A program made the translations under genes and the position numbers. From assembly GCA_963802905.1 (NCBI GenBank), contig CAWDKH010000016.1, positions 1 to 64,000 of the forward strand: a DNA stretch of 64,000 nucleotides. The letters run 5' to 3'. The stretch comes from DASQFQ01 sp963802905 (GTDB taxonomy: Bacteria > Actinomycetota > Thermoleophilia > Solirubrobacterales > Solirubrobacteraceae). Shown here one piece after another: positions 47,248-56,516 of the stretch. The notes under the pieces are model-generated. The model made no database searches. It was not told the origin of the DNA and saw only the letters and a list, made by a program, of their open reading frames with translations. Positions within the stretch are counted from its first letter, which is position 1, and each line of letters opens with the position of its first letter.

Positions 47248-48293
47248 ACGTGGGCTCCCAGCAGCGTCAGGTCGGCCTCGCTGAGGCGGTCGCTCGACGT
47301 CTTCGCCTGGTGCCAGTACGGGTACAGCAGCGGCGGCGCGCTCACCTCGTCGAGCCGCGCGCGCTCGTCGTCCGCGAGCACGAGATCGGCCGAGCCGAGG
47401 TTGTCGGCGAGCTGCTCCTCCGTGCGCGCGCCGACGACCACCGAGGCGATGCCGGGGCGCCCGAGCGTCCACGCCAGCGCGACCTGCGCGGGCGAGACGC
47501 CGCGCGCTTCGGCGATCGTCGCGAGCACCTCGATCGTGTCGAACAGCTTGTCCTCGTCGCGCACCGGCGGCTCGTTCCAGTCGGTGAGGTGGCGCGAGCC
47601 CTCCGGGTAGTCCTCGCCGCGGCGGTACTTGCCGGACAGCAGGCCGCCCGCGAGCGGGCTCCACACGAGGATGCCGACGCCCTGGTCGAGCCCCGCCGGG
47701 ACGAGCTCGTACTCGGCGTCGCGCGCCTGCAGCGTGTAGTAGATCTGCTGCGAGACGAAGCGCTGGAGGTTGCGGCGCTCGGAGATGCCGAGTGCCTTCA
47801 TCAGCTGCCAGCCGGCGTAGTTGGAGCAGCCGATGTAGCGGACCTTGCCGGAGTTGACGAGGTAGTCGAGCGCGCCGAGCGTCTCCTCGAGCGGAGTGTG
47901 GCCGTCCCACTCGTGCACCTGGTAGAGGTCGATGTAGTCGGTGCCCATGCGGCGCAGGCTCGCCTCGCAGGAGCGGATCAGGTGGTGGCGGGAGAGGCCC
48001 GCGTCGTTGGGGCCGTCCCCCATCGGCATGCGCGCCTTGGTGGCGAGCAGCACGCGGTCGCGGCGGCCCTTGAGCGTCTTGCCGACGATCTCCTCCGACA
48101 GGCCGTCGGAGTAGACGTCGGCGGTGTCGATCAGGTTGACGCCGGCGTCGAGGCACATGTCGACCTGGCGGGTCGCGGTGTCGACGTCGGTGCCGCCGAC
48201 CTTGGCGAAGTTGCCCCGGCCGCCGAAGGTCATCGTGCCGAGGGTGAGGGCGGACACCCGGAGGCCGGAGTGTCCGAGCTGGCGATAGTCCAT
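47244..48293 (-). CDS. aldo/keto reductase
   Basis: This 349-residue enzyme has LIDTADVYSDGLSEEIVG with the catalytic Asp/Tyr, Lys in VLLATKARM and His in LYQVHEWDGHT. The cofactor end is GARTEEQLADNLGSA. It is a second member of the family in this window, about 40% like the one at 30471 by eye. The EVE-like gene is coupled downstream. Confidence 0.9.
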   Translation of the reverse strand: MDYRQLGHSGLRVSALTLGTMTFGGRGNFAKVGGTDVDTATRQVDMCLDAGVNLIDTADVYSDGLSEEIVGKTLKGRRDRVLLATKARMPMGDGPNDAGLSRHHLIRSCEASLRRMGTDYIDLYQVHEWDGHTPLEETLGALDYLVNSGKVRYIGCSNYAGWQLMKALGISERRNLQRFVSQQIYYTLQARDAEYELVPAGLDQGVGILVWSPLAGGLLSGKYRRGEDYPEGSRHLTDWNEPPVRDEDKLFDTIEVLATIAEARGVSPAQVALAWTLGRPGIASVVVGARTEEQLADNLGSADLVLADDERARLDEVSAPPLLYPYWHQAKTSSDRLSEADLTLLGAHV

Positions 48294-48330
48294 CGACGCA
48301 GCCTACGCGTCGAGCGGTACAACAAGAGGT

Positions 48331-48753
48331 ATGACCGACGCAACCAAACTTCACGGCCCCGAGCACGTCCGCGTCTACGAAGAGACGGACGGCGAGGTCG
48401 GCCACAACTGGCGCAAGGGCTCGCCGATCCTCATCCTCACGACCACCGGCCGCAAGTCCGGGGATGAGCGCAAGAACGCCCTGATCTACGGCATGGCCGG
48501 GGACAACCCGATGATCGTGGCCTCCAAGGGCGGCAACCCGCAGCACCCCGCCTGGTACCTCAACCTGCGCGACGAGCCAGAGGTCCAGGTCCAGATCAAG
48601 GCGGACAAGTTCCCCGCCAAGGCTCGCGACGCGACGCCCGAGGAGCGGCCTGAGCTGTGGGAGCAGATGGCCGAGATCTGGCCCGACTACGACAACTACC
48701 AGGAGAAGACCGACCGGGAGATCCCGATCGTGATCCTCGAGCGCGCGGCCTAG
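48331..48753 (+). CDS. deazaflavin (F420)-dependent nitroreductase-family protein
   Basis: This 140-residue protein of the Ddn/FDOR-A type has LILTTTGRKSGDERKNALIY, IVASKGGNPQHPAWYLNLRD and PEVQVQIKADKF. The family uses reduced F420 to reduce quinones and nitroaromatics. No signal or membrane segment is seen. It is convergent with the YjbR-like gene (4 nt overlap). Confidence 0.88.
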   Translation: MTDATKLHGPEHVRVYEETDGEVGHNWRKGSPILILTTTGRKSGDERKNALIYGMAGDNPMIVASKGGNPQHPAWYLNLRDEPEVQVQIKADKFPAKARDATPEERPELWEQMAEIWPDYDNYQEKTDREIPIVILERAA

Positions 48754-49124
48754 CCGCGGGCGCGGATCGCCTCGTCGGCGAGCCGCTTCGGAGCGACGTG
48801 GAGGTACGCCTCCTCGATCGCCCCCGCGATCTCGTTCCAGTCGAGCCCGCGGTTGAGGTGGACGCCCACCCAGCCGCGGTGCCCGACGTAGGGCGGCACG
48901 AAGTAGTGCTCCGGCTCGCCGGCCACGAGCGCCGCCTGCATCCCCTCCGGCGCCGCGCACCAGAGGGCGAGCCGGCCGTCGCCGTGGTGATCGTCGAGGT
49001 ACATCACGAACGTCTTCTTGTCCCGGATGAACCAGGTCGGCGAGCCGTGGCTGAGCCGCTCGGTCGCCTCCGGGAGGCCGAGGCAGATCTCGCGTACGCG
49101 CTCGAGTGGCGTCCGATCCGGCAC
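48750..49124 (-). CDS. MmcQ/YjbR family protein
   Basis: The protein is 124 residues with EICLGLPEATERLSHGSPTW, VMYLDDHHGDGRLALW and HRGWVGVHLNRG, the features of the MmcQ/YjbR CyaY-like fold, which has been suggested to bind DNA. The GTG at 49124 starts PDRTPLERVR. It is divergent from the ROK kinase gene. Confidence 0.85.
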   Translation of the reverse strand: MPDRTPLERVREICLGLPEATERLSHGSPTWFIRDKKTFVMYLDDHHGDGRLALWCAAPEGMQAALVAGEPEHYFVPPYVGHRGWVGVHLNRGLDWNEIAGAIEEAYLHVAPKRLADEAIRARG

Positions 49125-49168
49125 AGGGAGCCGCGACCGTACCGCCCCGATCCGATTCAATGCCAGGC

Positions 49169-50143
49169 ATGACCCTGCGCGCGGGTGTCGATCTCGGCGG
49201 GACGAAGGTCCAGACGGTGATCGTCGACGAGCAGTTCTCGGTCCTCGGCCAGATGCGGCTGCCGACGCCCACCGTCGGCGGCCCGCAGGAAGTCGCCGAC
49301 ACGATCGTCGCGACGATCCGCGAAGCGTGCCACCTGGCCGACACCGAGCCGGACCAGCTCGCCTCGATCGGCGTCGGCTCACCCGGTGATGTCGACGACG
49401 CGAACGGCATCGTCACGAGCGCGCGCAACCTCCCCGGCTGGGAGGGTGCGTTCCCGCTCGCCCGCGCGTTGCAGGACCCGCTCGGCCCGCCGGTCTCACT
49501 CGGCAACGACGTCAACGTCGCCACGATGGCCGAGTTCCACCTGGGCGCCGGCCAGCCGTACAACTCGCTGCTCGGCGTGTTCTGGGGCACCGGCGTCGGC
49601 GGCGGCGTCGTGCTCGACGGCAAGCTCTGGCTCGGCCGCGACGCCGCCGGCGAGATCGGCCACATGGTGGTCAAGGTCGGCGGCGCCAAGTGCCCGTGCG
49701 GGCGCCACGGCTGCATGGAGGCCTACGCCGGTCGCGGGGCGATGGAGACGCGAGCCCGCGAGCTCATGAAGAAGGGGGAGCAGACCGACCTCTTCGTGAT
49801 CATGGAGAAGCGCGGGCGCGAGCGGCTCACCTCCGGGATCTGGGCGCGCGCGCTGGTGCGTCACGACCCAATGGCCGTGCGGCTCGTCGACCGCGCGATC
49901 GAGGCGCTCGGCGCCGGCGTCGCCTCAGCCGTGAACCTGCTCGACGTCGAGGCGGTGATCATCGGCGGCGGGCTGGGGGTGCGGCTCGGCGACCCCTACC
50001 GCAAGCGCATCGAGCACGCGATGCAGCCGCACGTGTTCGCGGACCATCGGCCGCCGCGCGTGCTGCTCGCGCAGCTGGGCGACCTCGGCGGCGCGATCGG
50101 CGCCGCGCTGATGGCTTCAGAGGCGGAGACCGCGGCAGCCTGA
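49169..50143 (+). CDS. ROK-family sugar kinase (glucokinase-like)
   Basis: This 324-residue kinase phosphorylates a sugar with ATP. It has the N-terminal phosphate motif AGVDLGGTKVQTVIVD, the sugar-binding NLPGWEG and LGNDVNVATMAE segments, and the ROK zinc motif KCPCGRHGCMEAYAG. Glucose is the likely but unproven substrate. An ATG 9 nt upstream gives three more residues. Confidence 0.9.
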   Translation: MTLRAGVDLGGTKVQTVIVDEQFSVLGQMRLPTPTVGGPQEVADTIVATIREACHLADTEPDQLASIGVGSPGDVDDANGIVTSARNLPGWEGAFPLARALQDPLGPPVSLGNDVNVATMAEFHLGAGQPYNSLLGVFWGTGVGGGVVLDGKLWLGRDAAGEIGHMVVKVGGAKCPCGRHGCMEAYAGRGAMETRARELMKKGEQTDLFVIMEKRGRERLTSGIWARALVRHDPMAVRLVDRAIEALGAGVASAVNLLDVEAVIIGGGLGVRLGDPYRKRIEHAMQPHVFADHRPPRVLLAQLGDLGGAIGAALMASEAETAAA

Positions 50144-50166
50144 GCCACCGCGGTCGCCGCCCCGAG

Positions 50167-50322
50167 CTACCAGTAGTGCCTGCGACCTGCGACGGCGTGG
50201 TTCATGGAGCCGAGCACCCACAGCACGGCGCCGATCACGATCAGCACGATGCCGATCGTGTAGAGGATGCCGATGCCCAGCACGAGGCCGAGCAGCAGCA
50301 AGAGGATTCCGAGAAGGATCAT
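50167..50322 (-). CDS. 51-residue DUF6131-like membrane protein
   Basis: This is a tiny protein with two hydrophobic helices (LLGILLLLLGLVLGIGIL and GIVLIVIGAVLWVLGS) and the tail GRRHYW. This matches small actinobacterial proteins of the DUF6131 type. It lies 29 nt downstream of the HhH-GPD gene, in the same direction. Function unknown. Confidence 0.75.
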   Translation of the reverse strand: MILLGILLLLLGLVLGIGILYTIGIVLIVIGAVLWVLGSMNHAVAGRRHYW

Positions 50323-50351
50323 GGCCCCATGCTTCCCAGCGGAGGCGGAAG

Positions 50352-50897
50352 TCAGGCCTGCTGGGCGCGCAGCGCCGCTTTGTGCGCGCGCTTGCCGGCC
50401 TGGTACTCGGCCAGCGCCTCGGGCGAATCGACGTCGCCGAGCGTCGGATGCGAGGGCACGAGCGGCTCGGCCAGCTCGACACCGAAGCGCTTGGCGAGCA
50501 CCGAGCCGAGCGCCTTGACCTTCATCTCGCCGAACCCGGGCAGCGCCTCGAGGTTCGCCTTGAGCTCCTCCGTCGAGGTCGCGTCGGTCCACACGCGCGC
50601 CGCGTCGCCGTCGTAGCGCTCCGCGATATGCGCGGCCAGCAGGTTCACGCGCCGCGCCATCGAGCCGGGGAAGCGATGGATCGCCGGGCGCTCGCGGAAG
50701 AGGTCCTCGAGCGGCGCCGACGCGACCCGGGCCGGCTCGAGCGTGCCGAGGCGCTCGCGCAGCACGAGCGGCCCCGCGAACGCCTTCTGCACCGTCACCT
50801 GCTGGTCGAGCGCGAAGCCGACGAGCAGGGCGAACGGGTCCTCGACGAGCAGCACGTTCGCCTCGTCGGAGTCGGTGAAGTGGAGGCGATCGGTCAT
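50352..50897 (-). CDS. HhH-GPD-type DNA glycosylase-like protein
   Basis: The protein is 181 residues with FALDQQVTVQKAFAGPLVLR, a helix-hairpin-helix ALPGFGEMKVKALGSVLAKR and the Asp-containing PTLGDVDSPEAL. It belongs to the short actinobacterial HhH-GPD base-excision group. No Fe-S cysteine cluster is present. Its ATG overlaps the histidine kinase stop (ATGA), so a repair-like protein is translationally tied to a sensor kinase. Confidence 0.85.
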   Translation of the reverse strand: MTDRLHFTDSDEANVLLVEDPFALLVGFALDQQVTVQKAFAGPLVLRERLGTLEPARVASAPLEDLFRERPAIHRFPGSMARRVNLLAAHIAERYDGDAARVWTDATSTEELKANLEALPGFGEMKVKALGSVLAKRFGVELAEPLVPSHPTLGDVDSPEALAEYQAGKRAHKAALRAQQA

Positions 50898-52021
50898 GCG
50901 GGCATGGGGATCGTCGCGCGGATGCGGGTGCCGCCGCCTGCGGGGCTGTCGACCGCGAGGCGGCCGCCGAGCACGTCAACGCGGTCGCTCAGGCCGAGCA
51001 GCCCGGTCCCCTTCTCGATGTCGGCGCCGCCGACGCCGTCGTCGCTCACTTCCACCACCAGCGCCTCCTGCTCCTTCGCGATCCGCACGTCGATCTTGCT
51101 CGCCTGCGCGTAGCGCGCGGCGTTGGCGAGCGACTCGGCCGCCACGAAGTAGGCGCCGCGCGCGAGCGGCAGCGGCAGCTCGCCCTCGTAGACGTCGACC
51201 TCGATCGGGACGTCGGAGGCCTGGCACAGCGACGCCAGCGCCTGGCCGAGTCCGCGCTCGCGCAGCGCCACCGGGTGCAGGCCGCGCGCGAGCTTGCGCA
51301 GCTCCGCGTGGGCCTGCGCGAGCTCCTCCTCGGCGCGCGCCACCAGGTCGTGCGCGGGGTCGTCCTCGTCGAGCTTCATCCGCGACACGCGCAGCAGGTT
51401 CGAGACCGCGAGCAGCCGCTGCTGGGCGCCGTCGTGCAGGTCGCGCCCGACGCGCCGGCGCTCCTTGTCCGCCGCCTCGATCACGCGCTCCCGCGAGGCC
51501 GCCAGCGCCTTCGCCTGGTTGCGGCGCTCGAGCTCCGCGGACGCCCGCGCGGCGAAGATCCGCAGCGCCGCAGCGTCCTCCTCGCCCGCCTCCATCGGCC
51601 GCGTGTCGAGCACCGCGAGGTGCCCGAGGTGCACGTCGTCGGAGGACTTCAGGCACACCGCGACGTAGCTCTGCAGCCCGAGGTTGATCGCGATCTCGGC
51701 CTTCGGGAACCGCTGGCTCAGCGACTCCGGGAACGCGACCCACGGGTAGTCGGTCATCACCGCGCACGGCGTGCCGGCGGTGTCGTAGCTGAATGGCTCC
51801 TCGATGAACGCGCCGTCGTACCAGCTCACCAGCGTCCGCACGTGCATGCCGGAGGGGTCGTCCGCCTCGCAGATCAGCACCATCTTGGCCGCGAACGCCT
51901 CGGCGACGTGCTGGGCCAGGCAGCGCAGGAACTCGTCGCCGACCGCGCCGGCAGTCCCCTCTGCCACGGCCGCCAGGAGCTCGTGACCGCGCAGCCGCCC
52001 GGGAGGGAAGGTCGTGGACAC
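50894..52021 (-). CDS. GAF-domain sensor histidine kinase, NarL-type, orphan
   Basis: The protein is 375 residues. A GAF domain (about 20-165, including MVLICEADDPSGMHVRTLVS and VCLKSSDDVHLGHLAVLDTR) is followed by a HisKA_3 helix with the phospho-His in RRVGRDLHDGAQQRLLAVSN and an ATPase domain with AAESLANAARYAQASK and DDGVGGADIEKGTGLLGL. There are no membrane helices and no adjacent response regulator. The start is GTG. It is divergent from the GGDEF-EAL gene, with 49 nt between the starts. Confidence 0.9.
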   Translation of the reverse strand: MSTTFPPGRLRGHELLAAVAEGTAGAVGDEFLRCLAQHVAEAFAAKMVLICEADDPSGMHVRTLVSWYDGAFIEEPFSYDTAGTPCAVMTDYPWVAFPESLSQRFPKAEIAINLGLQSYVAVCLKSSDDVHLGHLAVLDTRPMEAGEEDAAALRIFAARASAELERRNQAKALAASRERVIEAADKERRRVGRDLHDGAQQRLLAVSNLLRVSRMKLDEDDPAHDLVARAEEELAQAHAELRKLARGLHPVALRERGLGQALASLCQASDVPIEVDVYEGELPLPLARGAYFVAAESLANAARYAQASKIDVRIAKEQEALVVEVSDDGVGGADIEKGTGLLGLSDRVDVLGGRLAVDSPAGGGTRIRATIPMPA

Positions 52022-52070
52022 GTCCTCGATCGTACCTCCACCGAGCGGCCACGCCCGATCGACTGCTCTC

Positions 52071-54129
52071 ATGCCGAAGGTGAAGGGAGACGATGCCCCT
52101 CTCACGAACCCCTCTCGTCGACCCGTGAAACCGCAGACCCCTGTGCCTGATCCGCTGCGTCGCGGCAACATCGCGCTGCTCGCGGTGCTCGAGGGTCTGC
52201 CCGATGCCACCGTCGGCGCGGCGCGCGACGGCCGGATCGTGTTCTGCAACGGGCTGGCCGAGCAGCAGTTCGGCTACGACCGCAAGGAGCTGATCGGCCA
52301 GCCGATCGAGATCCTGTGGCCGGAACGCTTGCGCGATCGCTACAAGCGCAACCTGGAGCTCTACTTCGAGCTCGATCACCCGCTGCGCTTCACCGAGCGC
52401 GCCTACGGCCGGTGTAAGGACGGCAGCGAGTTCATCGGCGAGATGAGCTGGGGCATCGTGGAGAGCGAGGACGGCCCGCTGCTGCTGGCGATCGGCCGCA
52501 ACATCTCCGAGCGGCTCCAGACCGAGCAGCGACTGCGCCGGCAGTCCGAGCAGCAGGCGGTGGTGGCCACGCTCGGCGAGCGCGCGCTGCGCGGCCTCGC
52601 CCCCGGCGAGCTCAGCAAGGAGGCCGCCGAGCGGGTGCGCGCCGTGCTCGGCGTGGAGCGCGTGGAGGTGCTCGACGGGCCGCGCGAGATCGCCGCCTGG
52701 GGCGCGCTGGAGCGTGCCGCGAGCAAGGTCAGCGTCCCGATCCACACGGGCGACCGCGTGCACGGCGCGCTCGTGGCCGCGTCGTCGACGGAGGGCGCGT
52801 TCGGCGACGAGGAGGGCTCGTTCCTGCAGGCCGTCGCCAACGTGCTGGCGATCGGCTTCTCGCGCCTGCACCTCGAGGAGCAGATGCGCCAGCAGGCGCT
52901 GCACGACTCGCTGACCGGCCTGGCGAACCGCACGCTCTGCCGCGACCGCATCCTCCACGCGCTCGCGATGTCCGAGCGCGAGGGCGGCAACGCGGCGGTG
53001 CTGTACGTCGACGTCGACAACTTCAAGCGCGTCAACGACGTCTTCGGCCACGCGGCGGGCGACGAGCTGCTGATCGCGCTCGCCCAGCGGATGGTCGGCC
53101 ACCGTCCGCCCGGCCGACACCGTCGCGCGCCTCGGGGGCGACGAGTTCGTCGTCGTCTGCGAGTCGGTCGACGAGCGGACCGCGCTCGCGCTCGGCTGGC
53201 GCGTTGCCGCCGCGGTGCAGGAGCCGATCGTCGCCGCCGGCACCGAGCACCAGCTCGCCGCGAGCATCGGGATCGCGCTCGGCACGGGCGCCGGCACCGA
53301 CCCCGACGTCCTCATCGGCCACGCCGACACGGCGGCCTACCGGGCGAAGGAGCGCGGCTCCGGCCGGGTCGAGCTGTTCGACGAAGGGCTGCGCCGCCGC
53401 GCGGCCGAGCGGCTGCGCACCGAGAGCGACCTCGAGGGCGCGCTCGAGCGGCGCGAGCTCGAGCTCGTCTTCCAGCCGATCGTGACGCTCGCGACGGGCG
53501 AGACCGTCGCCCACGAAGCGCTGCTGCGCTGGCAGCGCGTGGGGCCGGAGATCGGGCCGGCGGACTTCATCCCGGTGGCCGAGGAGTCGGGGCTGATCAT
53601 CCCGATCGGCTCATGGGTGCTCGAGCACGCCTGCCGCACCGGGGCGGCGCTGGTCGGCGACACCGACGGCTGGATCTCGGTCAACCTCTCCGCGCGCCAG
53701 GTCGCCCAGCCCGACCTGCTCGAGGTGGTGGCGGGCGCGCTGCGCTCCGGCGGGCTCAAGCCCTCCGCGCTGCGCCTCGAGCTGACCGAGACCGTGCTGC
53801 TCGGCGTGACGCCCGCGATCGTGTCCAACCTGGAGCGCCTGCACAACCTCGGCGTGCGGCTCGTGCTCGACGACTTCGGCACCGGCTACTCGTCGTTCCA
53901 GCACCTCAAGGACTTCCCGATCGACACGATCAAGATCGACCGCTCGTTCGTGGCCAACCTCGGCCGCTCGTCGCAGGACGCGGCGATCGTGGCCTCGGTG
54001 GTGTCGATGGCGAGCGCGCTCGGCCTCGGCGTCGTGGCCGAGGGCGTGGAGAACGAGACGCAGGCACAGCTGCTGCGCGAGCTCGGCTGCCCGCTCGCGC
54101 AGGGCTACTTCTTCGGCGCGCCGGCCTAG
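52071..54129 (+). CDS. PAS-GAF-GGDEF-EAL cyclic-di-GMP protein (one apparent frameshift)
   Basis: The protein has about 686 residues. The PAS domain is at ~40-150 (LLAVLEGLPDATVGAARDGR), a GAF-like region at ~165-275, then the GGDEF domain with ARLGGDEFVVV, then the EAL domain with AHEALLRWQR, LELTETVLLG, DDFGTGYSSFQHL and GVVAEGVEN. Both catalytic motifs look intact, so it could make or break c-di-GMP. A one-base insertion near 53112 splits the GGDEF domain just before the GGDEF motif. The EAL motif reads EALLRW, as in active enzymes. The start could be a nearby ATG/GTG. Confidence 0.88.
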
Positions 54130-55605
54130 GGCGGCCAGCGCCAGCTCGACACCTGCACGCTCCAGCTCTCCCTGGAGCTCCTGCGGCGCCGCCTGGACCG
54201 CCCGCGGGGTCGTCGCGCGCGCCATGCAATGCGCCACCAGGTGCCCGGCCGCCTCTCCCACGTTCCACTCCACCGGGTGCAGCCGGTACGCGCCGTTGGT
54301 GATGTGCGTGGTCCCGATCGCCTTGCCGGCGCCGACCAGGTTCTCGACCCGCTGCGGCACGAGCGCGCCCAGCGGGATCTCGAACGGGTGACAGGCCAGA
54401 TCGAGGTAAGGGTCGCCGCCGGTCGACGGGTGCAGGTCGATCCGGTAGGCGCCGATCCCAACGCTGTCGGGGAAATGCGCGGGGCCGTCGGTGAGGTCCT
54501 GCTCGACCACGGTGGTGACCGCGCGCAGCCGCCGCGGCTCGCGGATGTAGGCGTGCTTGGCGAGGCCGTCGGGCGTGTCGCCGACGACGTCTCCGCGCAA
54601 ACGCAGCCCGGGGAGGCCGCCATCGGTCTGGATCCAGTGCAGGAAGCTCAGGCTCAGCTCGCGGGCGCCGGCCGCCCGCCCGTCGAGCACGACCTCGTCG
54701 GGGTAGTCGATCTGCGGCCAGTTCACGAGCGTGATGTCCGAGGCGTAGGCGTCGGGCGCAAACAGCCCGCGCGCGGCGATCCGGCGGAAGCGCCAGAGAT
54801 CCTTGTCGAGGTCGGGGTCGTCGAAGTCCGGGCCGATGGCGAGCGGATCCTCGTCCGGGTTTGGCGCCAGCCACCGCTCGACGGGCCGGTTCGTCTGCGG
54901 GTCCGGCGCGACCCAGCTGAAGCGTGGCGCGAACTCGGGGTAGCGGGCCGGGCGCGGGATCGTGTGGTCCTCGCCCGCGAGGTGGTCGACGGCGAAGCAG
55001 ACCGTCACCGGCTGGAGGTTGCCCGGCTGGTGCTCGGCCGGCGCGTGCGGCTCGCCGGTCGCTTCGAAGCCGATGCCGTACTCGACGCGGGCAAGCGGGA
55101 GCAGGTCGCCGCACTCGCTGGCATCGAGGTACCAGTCGGCGACCACCACGGTGTCCTCGCCGCCGCCGCGCAGCGTCACCGCCGCGATGCGGTCGCCCAC
55201 GGTCTCGACCGCCACCGGCGCGTGCTCGAGCCGCAGCTCGACCGCCGCCGGGAGCATCGCCTCGAGCACGGCGAGCGCGACGCGCGGCTCGTGGCCGAGC
55301 CGCGAGACGAAGCAGGCGCCCGGGTTGAGGTGCGCGACGCGCCGTGCCGCGTCGGTGAGCGGGAAGTGCTCGCGGTAGTGCCGGCGGATGCCGTCGCGCA
55401 GCGCGCGATAGCTCGCCGTGCAGCCGTGCGTCTCGATCCACGGGTGCTCGTCCGGCGGCACCGCCTGGCTCGTGAGCTGTCCGCCGATCCAGTCGGTCGG
55501 CTCGCTCATGACGACGTCGAGCCCGCGGCCGGCGAGAGCGATCGCCGCCGCCACGCCGCCGAGTCCGCCGCCGACGATCAGGACGTCGGCGCGGCGCTCG
55601 ATCAG
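54126..55605 (-). CDS. FAD-dependent oxidoreductase (one apparent frameshift, probable CTG start)
   Basis: The protein has about 493 residues. The N-terminal dinucleotide motif is ADVLIVGGGLGGVAAAIALA, followed by WIGGQLTSQAVPPDEHPWIE as in the FAD-dependent PF12831 group. The C-terminal LVGAGKAIGTTHITNGAYRL and HPVEWNVGEAAGHLVAHC are typical. Near 54145 one extra G moves the frame; without it the protein ends GVELRWPP at a TAG that overlaps the EAL gene end. Left uncorrected, the frame would run 500 nt antisense through the EAL domain. The CTG start at 55605 overlaps the upstream stop as CTGA. Confidence 0.82.
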
Positions 55606-55874
55606 TCGCGCGCCCTTCGCGCGCGCCCGCTGCCGTAGGACGCGAGGTCGACCACGAAGGCGAAGCCCACGATGAACCAGTCGAAGCCTTCGACGGCGCG
55701 CCCGGAGTCCCACGTGAACGCGTAGGCGAGCGTCGTCCACGGCAGCAGGAAGAAACCGAGCAGCGGGACCCAGAGCGAGTCGTACGCGCGGTCCAGCACG
55801 TTGCTGAATAGCCACACGAAGACGAGCGCCAGGCGCGGCGAGATGAGTGCGAACAGGACGACGAAGCAGCCCAC
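55602..55874 (-). CDS. 90-residue membrane protein
   Basis: This small hydrophobic protein has three predicted helices (about 2-22, 35-53 and 63-78). It includes LALVFVWLFSNVLDRAYDS and LPWTTLAYAFTWDSG, recalling small actinobacterial proteins of unknown function. The start is GTG with GGAAGGGAG upstream. It sits between YceH-like and FAD-oxidoreductase genes in a tightly packed operon. Confidence 0.75.
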   Translation of the reverse strand: MGCFVVLFALISPRLALVFVWLFSNVLDRAYDSLWVPLLGFFLLPWTTLAYAFTWDSGRAVEGFDWFIVGFAFVVDLASYGSGRARRARD

Positions 55875-55876
55875 GG

Positions 55877-56505
55877 TTACTCCCTTCCGATCAGTTCGGC
55901 GACCTGCCGCTTGAGTTCCTCCACCTCGCGCTCGAGCCGGTCGAGCCGGCTCTCCTGCGGGGGTCCCGCCTGTGCCATGGGCGCCGCAGCCGCAGCCAGC
56001 ACGGTGCGGGCGCCGCCGGCTCGTCCTCCAGATCCTCGCTCAGCCGGTGCCCGTAGCGCTCCTCCTTCTGCCCGGGCCGGCGCTCGTGCCGCGCGACGAA
56101 CTTGCGCTCGATCAGGCTCTGCAGCGTCGTCTCGAGCTCGCCGTCACGGAACGCGTACAGCCGGTCGACCCGCGCTCGCAGCTCACCCGGCGTCTGCGGG
56201 CCGCGCAGCATCAGCACCGCGAGCAGCGCCTGCTGGTCGACGCTCAGCCCCGGGGTCTCGTCGAGCAGGTGGCGGTACTTGGCCGCCCGCGCGCCGCTGG
56301 CGAAGCGTGTCCAGCGCCGTCGCGCCAGCCGGTGCAGGGCGTCGCGGATCATCGCCTCGTCGTAGGCGACGACCGGGTCGCGGTTGGTGGACTGGTTGCA
56401 CGCTGCCCGCAGCGAGTTGAGGCTCAGGGGATAGACGTCCGGTGTCGTGCGCTGCTTCTCGATCAGGCACCCGAGCACCCGGACCTCGACGGCGTCCAGA
56501 TCCAC
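55877..56505 (-). CDS. YceH/DUF480-family protein with coiled-coil tail (one apparent frameshift)
   Basis: The protein has about 210 residues. The DUF480 winged-helix pair is clear: VRVLGCLIEKQRTTPDVYPL, SLNSLRAACNQSTNRDPVV, then LMLRGPQTPGELRAR and LIERKFVARHERRPGQKEER. Near 56010 the frame shifts by one base. Repaired, the protein ends with a coiled coil, SRLDRLEREVEELKRQVAEL, and TAA at 55877-55879. The GTG start at 56505 is 11 nt after the PPK2 stop. The exact function of the family is unknown. Confidence 0.85.
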
Positions 56506-56516
56506 GGTCCGGCACT

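Noticed and set aside
53611..54125. C-terminal extension of the FAD oxidoreductase antisense to the EAL domain
   Set aside because: A one-base correction gives the normal family ending (GVELRWPP) and a stop at 54126, so the extension is a frameshift artefact.
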